Assembly: GCF_008727715.1 (NCBI RefSeq)
Contig: NZ_CP044218.1
Coordinates: forward strand, 1,426,001-1,490,000
Length of the DNA: 64,000 bases
Direction of reading: 5' to 3'
Origin: Mesorhizobium terrae
GTDB taxonomy: Bacteria; Pseudomonadota; Alphaproteobacteria; Rhizobiales; Rhizobiaceae
In this document: piece by piece, positions 8,481 to 15,241 of the stretch
Position numbering within the stretch: position 1 is the stretch's first letter
Layout of the letters: the number at the start of each line of letters is the position of its first letter
Made by a program: the position numbers and the translations under genes
The notes under the pieces: model-generated
Told to the model about the DNA's origin: nothing
What the model saw: the letters and a program-made list of their open reading frames with translations, nothing else
Databases searched by the model: none

Positions 8481-11393
8481 ATGAACATCAAAGCCGACTT
8501 CCCGACGCTCATCGAAGAAACCGACTACGGAACCCCGGAATCGAGGGCGGAAAAGCAGGTTACGCTGACCGTCGACGGCCGCAGCATCACCGTACCGGAA
8601 GGCACCTCGATCATGCGGGCCGCAATGGAAGGCGGCGTCGAGATCCCGAAGCTCTGCGCCACCGACATGCTGGACTCCTTCGGTTCCTGCCGCGTCTGTC
8701 TCGTCGAGATCGAGGGCCGCGGCGGCACACCAGCTTCCTGCACGACGCCGGTTGGCGATGGCATGATCGTACGCACCCAGTCCGACCGGCTGGATGCCAT
8801 TCGCCGCGGCGTGATGGAACTCTACGTGTCCGACCACCCGACCGGCTGGAACGAGGAGGCCGGAACTGGCGCCAGCGAGTTCGACGCGGTGGCGAAATCG
8901 GTCGGCCTTAGCGAAAACCGCTATGGCGTCGAGGGACGGAACCACGTCAAGGAAAACGGCGTGGCGCCCGGCCATGGTTCGCTGGCGGTCGACTACATCG
9001 CCCGCGATGAAACCAATCCCTATTTCACCTACGATCCCGCGCAATGCATCGTCTGCTCGCGCTGCGTGCGGGCCTGCGAGGAAGTGCAAGGCACGTTCGC
9101 GCTGACCATCGAAGGCCGCGGCTTTGAATCGCGCATGGTCGCCGGCATGCACGAGGATTTCATCGCCTCCGAATGCGTTTCCTGCGGCGCCTGCGTGCAG
9201 GCCTGCCCGACGGACGCGTTGCGCGAGAAAACGGTGCTGGAAAAAGGCATGCCGGAGCGCTCGGCGGTCACCACCTGCGCCTATTGCGGCGTCGGCTGTT
9301 CGTTCAAGGCCGAGGTGAAGGGTGACGAAGTCATCCGCATGATGCCTTACAAGGACGGCAAGGCGAACCATGGCCATTCCTGCGTGAAGGGCCGCTTCGC
9401 CTATGGCTATGCCACGCACAAGGACCGCATTCTCTCGCCAATGATCCGCGAGAAGATCAGCGATCCCTGGCGGGAGGTGAGTTGGGAAGAGGCGATCGCC
9501 CACACCGCCAAGGAATTCCGCCGCATCCAATACCAGTATGGACGCGGCGCCGTTGGCGGCATTACCTCTTCACGCTGCACGAATGAGGAAACCTATCTCG
9601 TCCAGAAGCTGGTGCGACAGGGCTTCCGCAACAACAATGTCGACACCTGCGCCCGCGTCTGCCACTCGCCGACCGGTTACGGGCTCGGCCAGACTTTTGG
9701 CACGTCGGCCGGTACGCAGGACTTCGATTCGGTCGAGGAGACCGACGTCGCCGTCGTCATCGGCGCCAATCCCGCTTCCGCCCATCCGGTCTTCGCCTCG
9801 CGGTTGAAGAAGCGGCTACGCGAGGGCGCGAAGCTGATCGTGCTGGATCCACGCCGCACGGAGATGGTCAAGTCGGCGCATATTGAAGCCGCCTATCATC
9901 TGCCATTGAAGCCCGGCACCAATGTCGCGGTGCTGACAGCTCTGGCGCATGTCATCGTCACCGAAGGTCTGTTCGACGAAGCGTTCATCCGCGAGCGCTG
10001 CGACTGGGCGGAATTCCAGGATTGGGCTTCCTTCGTCGCCTTGCCGGAAAACAGCCCCGAAACGGTCGGCAAGCTGTCCGGCGTCGATCCGGAACTGATC
10101 CGTGGCGCGGCCAGGCTCTATGCCACCGGCGGCAATGGCGCGATCTATTATGGCCTCGGCGTCACCGAACACAGCCAGGGCTCGACGACCGTGATGGCGA
10201 TCGCCAACCTCGCCATGGCCACCGGCAATATCGGCCGGCGGGGCGTCGGCGTGAACCCGCTGCGCGGCCAGAACAACGTGCAGGGCTCGTGCGACATGGG
10301 CTCGTTCCCGCACGAACTGCCGGGCTATCGCCATATCTCCGGCGAAGCCGTGCGCGACATCTATGAGAGCCTGTGGGGCGTGAAGCTGGACGAGGAACCC
10401 GGCCTGCGCATTCCCAACATGCTGGACGCCGCCGTCGACGGGTCGTTCAAGGGCATCTACATCCAGGGCGAGGACATTTTGCAGTCCGACCCCGACACCA
10501 GGCATGTCGCCGCCGGCCTCGCCGCCATGGAATGCGTGGTCGTGCACGACCTCTTCCTCAACGAGACCGCCAACTACGCGCATGTCTTCCTGCCGGGCTC
10601 GACCTTCCTGGAAAAGGACGGCACTTTCACCAATGCCGAGCGCCGCATCAACATGGTGCGCAGGGTGCTGGAGCCGAAGGCGCGCTACGCCGACTGGGAG
10701 GCCACGCAGGAGCTTGCCCGCGCGATCGGGCTCGACTGGAACTATACGCATCCGTCGCAGATCATGGACGAGATCGCCCAGACGACGCCGAGCTTTGCCG
10801 GTGTCACCTTCGAACTGCTCGACCGGGTCGGCTCGGTGCAGTGGCCCTGCAACGAAAAGGCACCGCTCGGCACCCCGATCATGCATGTCGACAGCTTCGT
10901 GCGCGGCAAGGGCAAATTCATCCGCACCGAATATGTAGCCACTGACGAAAGGACCGGGCCGCGTTTCCCGCTGCTGCTCACCACCGGCCGCATCCTGTCG
11001 CAATACAATGTTGGCGCGCAGACGCGGCGCACCGACAACGTCATGTGGCATTCGGAGGACCGGCTGGAAATCCACCCGCACGATGCCGAAAACCGCGGCA
11101 TTCGTGATGGCGACTGGGTACGGCTGCAAAGCCGCGCCGGCGAAACGACGCTGCGCGCGCAGATCACCGACCGGGTCTCGCCGGGTGTCGTCTACACGAC
11201 CTTCCACCACCCCGACACGCAGGCCAATGTGATCACCACCGACTACTCGGACTGGGCGACCAACTGCCCCGAATACAAGGTCACCGCCGTGCAGGTGGCG
11301 CCTTCCAACGGTCCGACCGAGTGGCAGAAGGATTACAACGAGCAGGCGCGCCAGAGCCGGCGCATCAAGGGGCATCTCGAGGCCGCGGAATAG
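8481..11393 (+). CDS. fdsA: NAD-dependent formate dehydrogenase alpha subunit, molybdenum catalytic subunit
   Basis: 970 residues; oxidises formate to CO2 at a bis-MGD molybdenum (or tungsten) centre. In order: a [2Fe-2S] ferredoxin domain (Cys59, Cys70, Cys73, Cys87); a NuoG-like 4Fe-4S region (CIVCSRCVRAC); a two-cluster ferredoxin stretch (CVSCGACVQACP); the Cys-rich start of the molybdopterin domain (CAYCGVGC); then the catalytic core and a C-terminal dinucleotide-binding domain. The metal ligand is Cys394 in CARVCHSP, where selenocysteine enzymes have Sec, so this is the cysteine form. The start at 8481 lies 10 bp after fdsB and begins a typical N-terminus. Cytoplasmic: no signal peptide. 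Confidence 0.96.
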   Translation: MNIKADFPTLIEETDYGTPESRAEKQVTLTVDGRSITVPEGTSIMRAAMEGGVEIPKLCATDMLDSFGSCRVCLVEIEGRGGTPASCTTPVGDGMIVRTQSDRLDAIRRGVMELYVSDHPTGWNEEAGTGASEFDAVAKSVGLSENRYGVEGRNHVKENGVAPGHGSLAVDYIARDETNPYFTYDPAQCIVCSRCVRACEEVQGTFALTIEGRGFESRMVAGMHEDFIASECVSCGACVQACPTDALREKTVLEKGMPERSAVTTCAYCGVGCSFKAEVKGDEVIRMMPYKDGKANHGHSCVKGRFAYGYATHKDRILSPMIREKISDPWREVSWEEAIAHTAKEFRRIQYQYGRGAVGGITSSRCTNEETYLVQKLVRQGFRNNNVDTCARVCHSPTGYGLGQTFGTSAGTQDFDSVEETDVAVVIGANPASAHPVFASRLKKRLREGAKLIVLDPRRTEMVKSAHIEAAYHLPLKPGTNVAVLTALAHVIVTEGLFDEAFIRERCDWAEFQDWASFVALPENSPETVGKLSGVDPELIRGAARLYATGGNGAIYYGLGVTEHSQGSTTVMAIANLAMATGNIGRRGVGVNPLRGQNNVQGSCDMGSFPHELPGYRHISGEAVRDIYESLWGVKLDEEPGLRIPNMLDAAVDGSFKGIYIQGEDILQSDPDTRHVAAGLAAMECVVVHDLFLNETANYAHVFLPGSTFLEKDGTFTNAERRINMVRRVLEPKARYADWEATQELARAIGLDWNYTHPSQIMDEIAQTTPSFAGVTFELLDRVGSVQWPCNEKAPLGTPIMHVDSFVRGKGKFIRTEYVATDERTGPRFPLLLTTGRILSQYNVGAQTRRTDNVMWHSEDRLEIHPHDAENRGIRDGDWVRLQSRAGETTLRAQITDRVSPGVVYTTFHHPDTQANVITTDYSDWATNCPEYKVTAVQVAPSNGPTEWQKDYNEQARQSRRIKGHLEAAE

Positions 11394-11401
11394 AAGGCGA
11401 A

Positions 11402-11647
11402 ATGACGTCGTTGGCGGAGATTTCGAAAAAAGAGGCCTACTCGCAACTCCTCGCTATTTGCGAACGGCAAGGAGCAGAGCTGAATCGGTTTCTGAGCGAG
11501 GTCGAAGGCAGAATTGCGGACGACGACTTTGCTAAGTTGCGTGAGATGGTCGCCAATCTGATGGGAAATGGTCACTACGATACGTTCGTAGCCATTTCGC
11601 AGGAGCTTCCAGAGTTGAAGCCAACTTGGATTGTATCGACTCGATGA
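11402..11647 (+). CDS. Unrecognised 81-residue protein inside the fds operon
   Basis: I do not recognise this protein. It starts 8 bp after the fdsA stop with GAAGGCGAA in front of the ATG, and its stop overlaps the fdhD start in an ATGA, so it is set up for translational coupling at the 3' end. The protein is hydrophilic and looks helical, without cysteines other than one (Cys23 region, AICERQ), without signal peptide or membrane segment. Its bases are visibly less GC-rich than fdsA and fdhD, which may indicate a late insertion. In most fds operons fdhD follows fdsA directly. A small accessory factor for the dehydrogenase is one possibility; a passenger gene is another. Confidence 0.65.
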   Translation: MTSLAEISKKEAYSQLLAICERQGAELNRFLSEVEGRIADDDFAKLREMVANLMGNGHYDTFVAISQELPELKPTWIVSTR

Positions 11648-12471
11648 CCATCCGCCCGGCCACCAGTTCGACCATCCGCATCGCCCGCCGCGCCGGCGGC
11701 ACCGCTGCTGCCGCCCGCATGGTGCCCGAGGAAACGCCGATCGCACTTTCCTATGCCGGCACGACACACGCGGTGATGATGGCCTCGCCGGCGGATTTCG
11801 AGGATTTCGCGCTGGGCTTTTCGCTGACCGAAGGCATCATCGCCTCGCCTGAAGAAATCGAGTCCATTGAAGTGCAGGACGTCGAGGCCGGCATCGACAT
11901 CCAGATCCGGCTGAAAGACAGAGCCAATACGCGGTTCGAAGCGCGGCGGCGCCGGCTGGCAGGTCCGGTCGGCTGCGGTCTGTGCGGCATTGAATCGATC
12001 GAGGAGGCGATGCGCTCCGTTGACGCGGTCGACGCCTCCAGGCTGACGCTGACGGCCGACGAGATCACCGGCGCGGTCAAGGCATTGTCGAAGCAGCAAC
12101 CCCTGCACGCCGAGACCGGCGCCGTGCACGCGGCCGGATTTTACATGCCGGGCAAGGGCGTCGTGGCGGCACGCGAGGATGTCGGCCGCCACAACGCGCT
12201 GGACAAGCTGGCCGGCGCGCTGGCGAAAGCCGGGATCGAAGGCAATGTCGGCGCAGTCGTGGTCACCTCACGCGTTTCGGTGGAGATGGTGCAGAAGACG
12301 GCGGCCATCGGCGCGCCCTTCATCATCGCCGTTTCGGCGCCGACCGCGCTCGCCATCCGCACCGCCGAGGCAGCCGGCATGACGCTGGTTGCATTGGTGC
12401 GTGGCGACGAGTTCGACATCTTCACCCGCCCGGAGCGGGTCAGCAGTGGAGTTTCCAAACATGTCGCATGA
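11644..12471 (+). CDS. fdhD: FdhD, sulfur-transfer protein for formate dehydrogenase
   Basis: 275 residues. FdhD moves sulfur from a cysteine desulfurase to the molybdenum cofactor before insertion into formate dehydrogenase. The sulfur-carrying CxxC is Cys111/Cys114 in VGCGLCG; further family stretches are TEGI (about 62-65), HAAGFY and GRHNALDKL. The ATG at 11644 overlaps the stop of the 81-residue gene (ATGA); an upstream TTG at 11626 is less likely. Its end overlaps fdsD by 11 bp. Belongs to the fds operon and is needed for FdsA activity by family knowledge. Confidence 0.94.
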   Translation: MTIRPATSSTIRIARRAGGTAAAARMVPEETPIALSYAGTTHAVMMASPADFEDFALGFSLTEGIIASPEEIESIEVQDVEAGIDIQIRLKDRANTRFEARRRRLAGPVGCGLCGIESIEEAMRSVDAVDASRLTLTADEITGAVKALSKQQPLHAETGAVHAAGFYMPGKGVVAAREDVGRHNALDKLAGALAKAGIEGNVGAVVVTSRVSVEMVQKTAAIGAPFIIAVSAPTALAIRTAEAAGMTLVALVRGDEFDIFTRPERVSSGVSKHVA

Positions 12472-12724
12472 TGAGAGCCATGTCGCCAACACCAAGGAGA
12501 AGCTGGTGCGCATGGCCAACCAGATCGCGACCTTCTTTCATTCCAAGCCCCGCGAGGAGGGTGTGGCCGGCGTCGCTGAACACATCAACAAGTTCTGGGA
12601 ACCGCGCATGCGCCGGCAGATGTTCGAGATGATCGACGCTGGCGGCAAGGGTTTCGACGAACTGGTTCTTGCCGCGTCACCACTGATTCGCCGCCCGGCG
12701 CCAGAAGAGAAGCCCGCGGCCTGA
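12461..12724 (+). CDS. fdsD: Formate dehydrogenase delta subunit FdsD
   Basis: An 87-residue protein matching FdsD: a helical segment MANQIATFF about residues 19-27, then VAEHINKFWEPRMRRQM and a C-terminal helix. FdsD is part of the Fds complex and helps cofactor insertion or stability. The start at 12461 lies inside the end of fdhD, with an AGTGGAG SD about 10 bp before it. It is the last gene of the operon. The C-terminus is Pro/Glu/Lys-rich and probably flexible. Confidence 0.92.
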   Translation: MSHDESHVANTKEKLVRMANQIATFFHSKPREEGVAGVAEHINKFWEPRMRRQMFEMIDAGGKGFDELVLAASPLIRRPAPEEKPAA

Positions 12725-13024
12725 TTTTGACGGCGAATTGCTGTTCACCAGCCCGCCATTACTCCGTCTGACACAGTAAAAACGCCGGAGTCCTTTGCGA
12801 GTCGCCGAGTATCGACACCCACGCCGCGATCAGAAAACAATCCACCTGTCAAAATTTTAGGCACCCGGCCATGGGGCCTGCGCAGTAGCGGCACATGCAT
12901 AAACCGCACGGCTTCCTACGCTTTATTTTCCAATGCCTAAATTAGCATAACAACTATTAGACATATATTCCACAAACAGACAATCGAAACAATAACTCCT
13001 TTCAATAAAAAGTATAAAATAGGC

Positions 13025-13035
13025 GTACATTGTAC
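13025..13035. promoter_or_regulatory. Perfect 11-bp palindrome, possible operator
   Basis: GTACATTGTAC is symmetric around its central T. It lies about 90 bp before the first pilin-like gene in the AT-rich leader, a suitable place for a regulator site. No regulator gene lies next to it, so the protein that might bind is unknown. Confidence 0.35.
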
Positions 13036-13107
13036 ATCTAGGCGAAGGTGGACATTTACGCCTTGACTTGAGATTGCTTGTGTTTAAGCGTTTCAAATAT
13101 CCAGTAA

Positions 13108-13121
13108 GGAGAGGGCTCTCC
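13108..13121 (+). promoter_or_regulatory. Hairpin covering the SD of the first pilin-like gene
   Basis: The SD-containing stretch GGAGAGGGCTCTCC is self-complementary (GGAGA paired with TCTCC, loop GGGC) and ends 2 bases before the ATG at 13124. In mRNA it could hide the ribosome binding site (AAGGAG) and so limit translation until opened. The pairing is seen; the regulatory effect is inferred. Confidence 0.4.
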
Positions 13122-13123
13122 GC

Positions 13124-13597
13124 ATGAAAGGTTTTTTACCTGGATTTGCGCTTCTTGGGCTTGCGGCATCTTCCTTTACTTCCTTTGCCGCTACGCAAGG
13201 TGTGATCTTCAATGGATCAGTGACTTCTGTTTGCGTGCTGACTGTCGGCGCCAACGGCACGATGACCGTCAGCCCAAATCTTCAGTCCCTCAGTTCGCAC
13301 AACAGCGGCGGCACGGCAGGCACGGCAAATCTCGCGACCACGGGCGGCGTCACGGTCAGCGTCGACGCAGCCCCGACGGGCGTAACCACGCCGGCCGCCG
13401 ACAGCGGCACCATCGCCTGGACACCGACCTACGCGGTTTCCGGCGCGCATAACTTCCCCGAGGGCACCGCTTCCCACGCGTTGACGGCACCGGGGACATC
13501 ATTGGTGACCGTCAATCTGGCCGGAGCCAAGACCGGCACGGACACATTCGTGGCAGGCAACTACCAGGCGACGGTTACGGTTCGCTGCGAACCCTAA
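13124..13597 (+). CDS. Secreted spore-coat-U/pilin-like subunit (first copy)
   Basis: 157 residues. Residues 1-23 are a signal peptide (MKGFLPGFALLGLAASSFTSFA). The mature part is Gly/Thr/Ser/Ala-rich and beta-strand-like, with one cysteine near the start (VCVLTVGANGTMT) and one at the very end (YQATVTVRCEP). The same pattern recurs in the gene at 14522: C, then GTMT, LSS, and a terminal YQxTVTxRCE. This resembles single-domain subunits of the spore coat protein U (SCPU)/archaic chaperone-usher group, where a disulfide joins the first and last strands. A chaperone-like gene follows 22 bp downstream. Function as a surface fibre subunit is inferred. Confidence 0.65.
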   Translation: MKGFLPGFALLGLAASSFTSFAATQGVIFNGSVTSVCVLTVGANGTMTVSPNLQSLSSHNSGGTAGTANLATTGGVTVSVDAAPTGVTTPAADSGTIAWTPTYAVSGAHNFPEGTASHALTAPGTSLVTVNLAGAKTGTDTFVAGNYQATVTVRCEP

Positions 13598-13619
13598 TCC
13601 AGTTCGAAAGGGACAATTG

Positions 13620-14015
13620 ATGATCAGCAAGTGCCTGTACGGGCCCTTGGCCCTGTTGTGCGCGCTTCCGGGAGCGGTTTCAGCCCAGTCGATGTCGCCG
13701 ATGCGCGGCGAAATCATGAGCTTCTCCAATGTCTTCGCGGTGCGCGTCTACCCGGCCAACCCCTACAAGCAACGCATCAAAATCTCGGTGCGCGTCTATG
13801 ACCAGGATTTTTATCCGGTCAAGGACGCCCGCGTCAGCCCTTCCGAGTTCATGCTTGGAGGCGATGCCTCGCGTCCGGTTCTCGTCGTCGTTCCCTTCAA
13901 CGGCACGAGCGAACGCAAGGTTCGGATCTGCACTGAAAGCATCCCGTTTCCAAATGATCAAACCCAGATAAGGGCACAGATATGCGGAAAATTTCTTGGA
14001 CAAAGGCGCTCCTGA
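13620..14015 (+). CDS. Secreted one-domain PapD-like chaperone
   Basis: 131 residues with a signal peptide ending near VSAQS (about residue 22). The mature part reads like the N-terminal Ig domain of a pilus chaperone: FSNVFAVRVYPANP, then ISVRVYDQDFYPV, then VSPSEFMLGGDASRPVLVVVP, which resembles the G1 strand that donates to subunits, followed by ERKVRICTESIPF. It ends there, so the second Ig domain of ordinary PapD-type chaperones (about 220-250 residues) is missing. The start at 13620 has a GAAAGGGACA SD. It overlaps the next gene by 34 bp. A truncated gene is possible, but the neat coupling argues for a working short form. Confidence 0.6.
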   Translation: MISKCLYGPLALLCALPGAVSAQSMSPMRGEIMSFSNVFAVRVYPANPYKQRIKISVRVYDQDFYPVKDARVSPSEFMLGGDASRPVLVVVPFNGTSERKVRICTESIPFPNDQTQIRAQICGKFLGQRRS

Positions 14016-14506
14016 CCACGCTTCTGGTGACGGGGACCAGCGGATGGCAGGCCCATGCGGAAGACGTTTACAAGCTCGTCCAGAACCAGAACGGCTTCGA
14101 CCTGCCCGGGGTTACGCTCCCGCAAGGGCAGGATGAGGTACGCGCTGCGGACGGCACGACCTGCAGTTCGTCGATTTCCGGCTCCGGCGCCTATCTCGAC
14201 ATGGGCGTCATCAGGAACAGCGCGGCGGTCACAACGCAGGACATGGCCGCATACGGCAGGGTGGTGATACCGCTGGGCAGCAGGCCGAAACGGCTGGATT
14301 GCTCCAGGCTCTACAATCTTGAGGTCGAGCGCCTGCAGATAGAGCTCGATCTGATGAAAATGGGCGTCGGCCCCGACGCCGGCATGTCCACCGGCTCGAC
14401 GAAGCAGGCAGCCCCCGCCACCGCCGCCGTGAAACATCAGGTCAAGGCACAGCGCAAGAACTGGGTATCGGAGGGCTGGAGCGCCCGTGGTGACAGCGGC
14501 AAATAG
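13982..14506 (+). CDS. Secreted protein of unknown function in the pilin-like locus
   Basis: 174 residues, not recognised. Residues 1-26 are a signal peptide (ends QAHAE). The mature part has a Gly-rich region with TTCSSSISGSGAYLDMG, then YGRVVIPLGS, a Cys in RLDCSRLYNLEVERLQIELDL (a likely amphipathic helix), and an Ala/Gln/Lys-rich basic tail after about residue 130. The start overlaps the chaperone-like gene by 34 bp. It occupies the place where an usher would be expected in a chaperone-usher operon, but is far too short and lacks a beta-barrel pattern. Periplasmic or outer-membrane location is likely from the signal peptide alone. Confidence 0.6.
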   Translation: MRKISWTKALLTTLLVTGTSGWQAHAEDVYKLVQNQNGFDLPGVTLPQGQDEVRAADGTTCSSSISGSGAYLDMGVIRNSAAVTTQDMAAYGRVVIPLGSRPKRLDCSRLYNLEVERLQIELDLMKMGVGPDAGMSTGSTKQAAPATAAVKHQVKAQRKNWVSEGWSARGDSGK

Positions 14507-14521
14507 CCGGACGGAGTGCCA

Positions 14522-15025
14522 ATGATGGCTTGCGACTTCCTCCGCATCGCCTTGCTGCGCCTGATGGCGCTGCTCGTCATATCGGCACTGGTCAGCAACT
14601 CCGCGTCAGCCGCCGTGGACGGCACGTGCACCATCATGGTGACGAAGACCGGAACCATGACGACCAATGCCAACGCGTCCGTGTTGAGTTCCAAGACGGC
14701 CAGCAACGGCTATGCCGCGGCGTCGATCACCATCCAGCCAGGTCTGCTCGGCGTGTTGTGCAGCCTCGTCCAGCTGCTCAACTGCTTCGCCCTGTCCGTG
14801 GTGCCGCCGGCCAGCTTTTCCAGCGCGCCCTCCGGTGGCGGCACCAATGTCAGCTTCAGTACGGTGTTCCGCATCGACGGCAGCAGCACCGACCAGCCGC
14901 AAAACACTCCGGTCAAGATTCTGAACGGCCCACACAGCGTTCAAATCGACCTGATCGCCACCAAGAGCTCGGGCATCTACGCCGCCGGCAGCTATCAAGG
15001 AACGGTCACACTCCGCTGCGAGTAG
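14522..15025 (+). CDS. Secreted spore-coat-U/pilin-like subunit (second copy)
   Basis: 167 residues with a signal peptide to about residue 30 (ends SASA/AVDG). The mature part starts GTCTIMVTKTGTMT and ends YQGTVTLRCE, matching the first subunit gene in both ends. It differs by a hydrophobic insert around LLGVLCSLVQLLNCFALSVV (about 75-95) with two further cysteines. The ATG at 14522 has SD GGACGGAG at 6 bp. Last gene of the four-gene locus. A minor or tip subunit is a reasonable guess; no usher or adhesin gene is nearby. Confidence 0.6.
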   Translation: MMACDFLRIALLRLMALLVISALVSNSASAAVDGTCTIMVTKTGTMTTNANASVLSSKTASNGYAAASITIQPGLLGVLCSLVQLLNCFALSVVPPASFSSAPSGGGTNVSFSTVFRIDGSSTDQPQNTPVKILNGPHSVQIDLIATKSSGIYAAGSYQGTVTLRCE

Positions 15026-15183
15026 GGTGGTTCCGTCAGCACTTACCTGCGTACGGGCAACTGTTCCAAATGCCGGATGGCGACATCAGGCGGAAGGAAA
15101 CCAACGACCCATCCCCTACCAACAAAAGCTACGATGCACCGATGGCGGAATGGGTGTATTTTCGGTCTCTAAAATGTGTCTAC

Positions 15184-15206
15184 CCCAGCAGGCAGGGTCT
15201 GCTGGG
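15184..15206 (+). terminator. Possible terminator after the pilin-like genes
   Basis: CCCAGCAG and CTGCTGGG form a perfect 8-bp stem with a 7-base loop, in the gap between the last pilin-like gene and the LuxR-type fusion gene. There is no run of T after it, so intrinsic termination is uncertain. The rest of 15026-15241 holds nothing I can support. Confidence 0.35.
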
Positions 15207-15241
15207 ACCAAAAATGTTGTCTGGCCGGGCGAGGCAGTCGC

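Larger units (their letters stand above)
12725..13123. other. Gene-free AT-rich region upstream of the pilin-like locus
   Basis: About 400 bp with no supportable gene. The first third is of ordinary composition; from about 12910 to 13110 it is clearly AT-rich, unlike its surroundings, and should hold the promoter of the four secreted-protein genes that follow. TATAAA occurs at 13013-13018 and TTGACT at 13063-13068, but neither has a convincing partner hexamer. It also holds an 11-bp palindrome and, at its end, a hairpin over the ribosome binding site, listed separately. Confidence 0.6.

Noticed and set aside
9816..11375. A 519-codon open frame antisense to fdsA
   Set aside because: Shadow of the fdsA coding frame; no domain, no SD, and it ends inside fdsA.
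13013..13068. TATAAA and TTGACT as promoter boxes of the pilin-like locus
   Set aside because: Neither has a partner hexamer at an acceptable distance, so I did not call a promoter.
15176..15241. N-terminal extension of the LuxR-type fusion protein from a GTG at 15176
   Set aside because: The added residues do not resemble the family and run through a hairpin; the GTG at 15242 has a good SD and gives the usual beginning.
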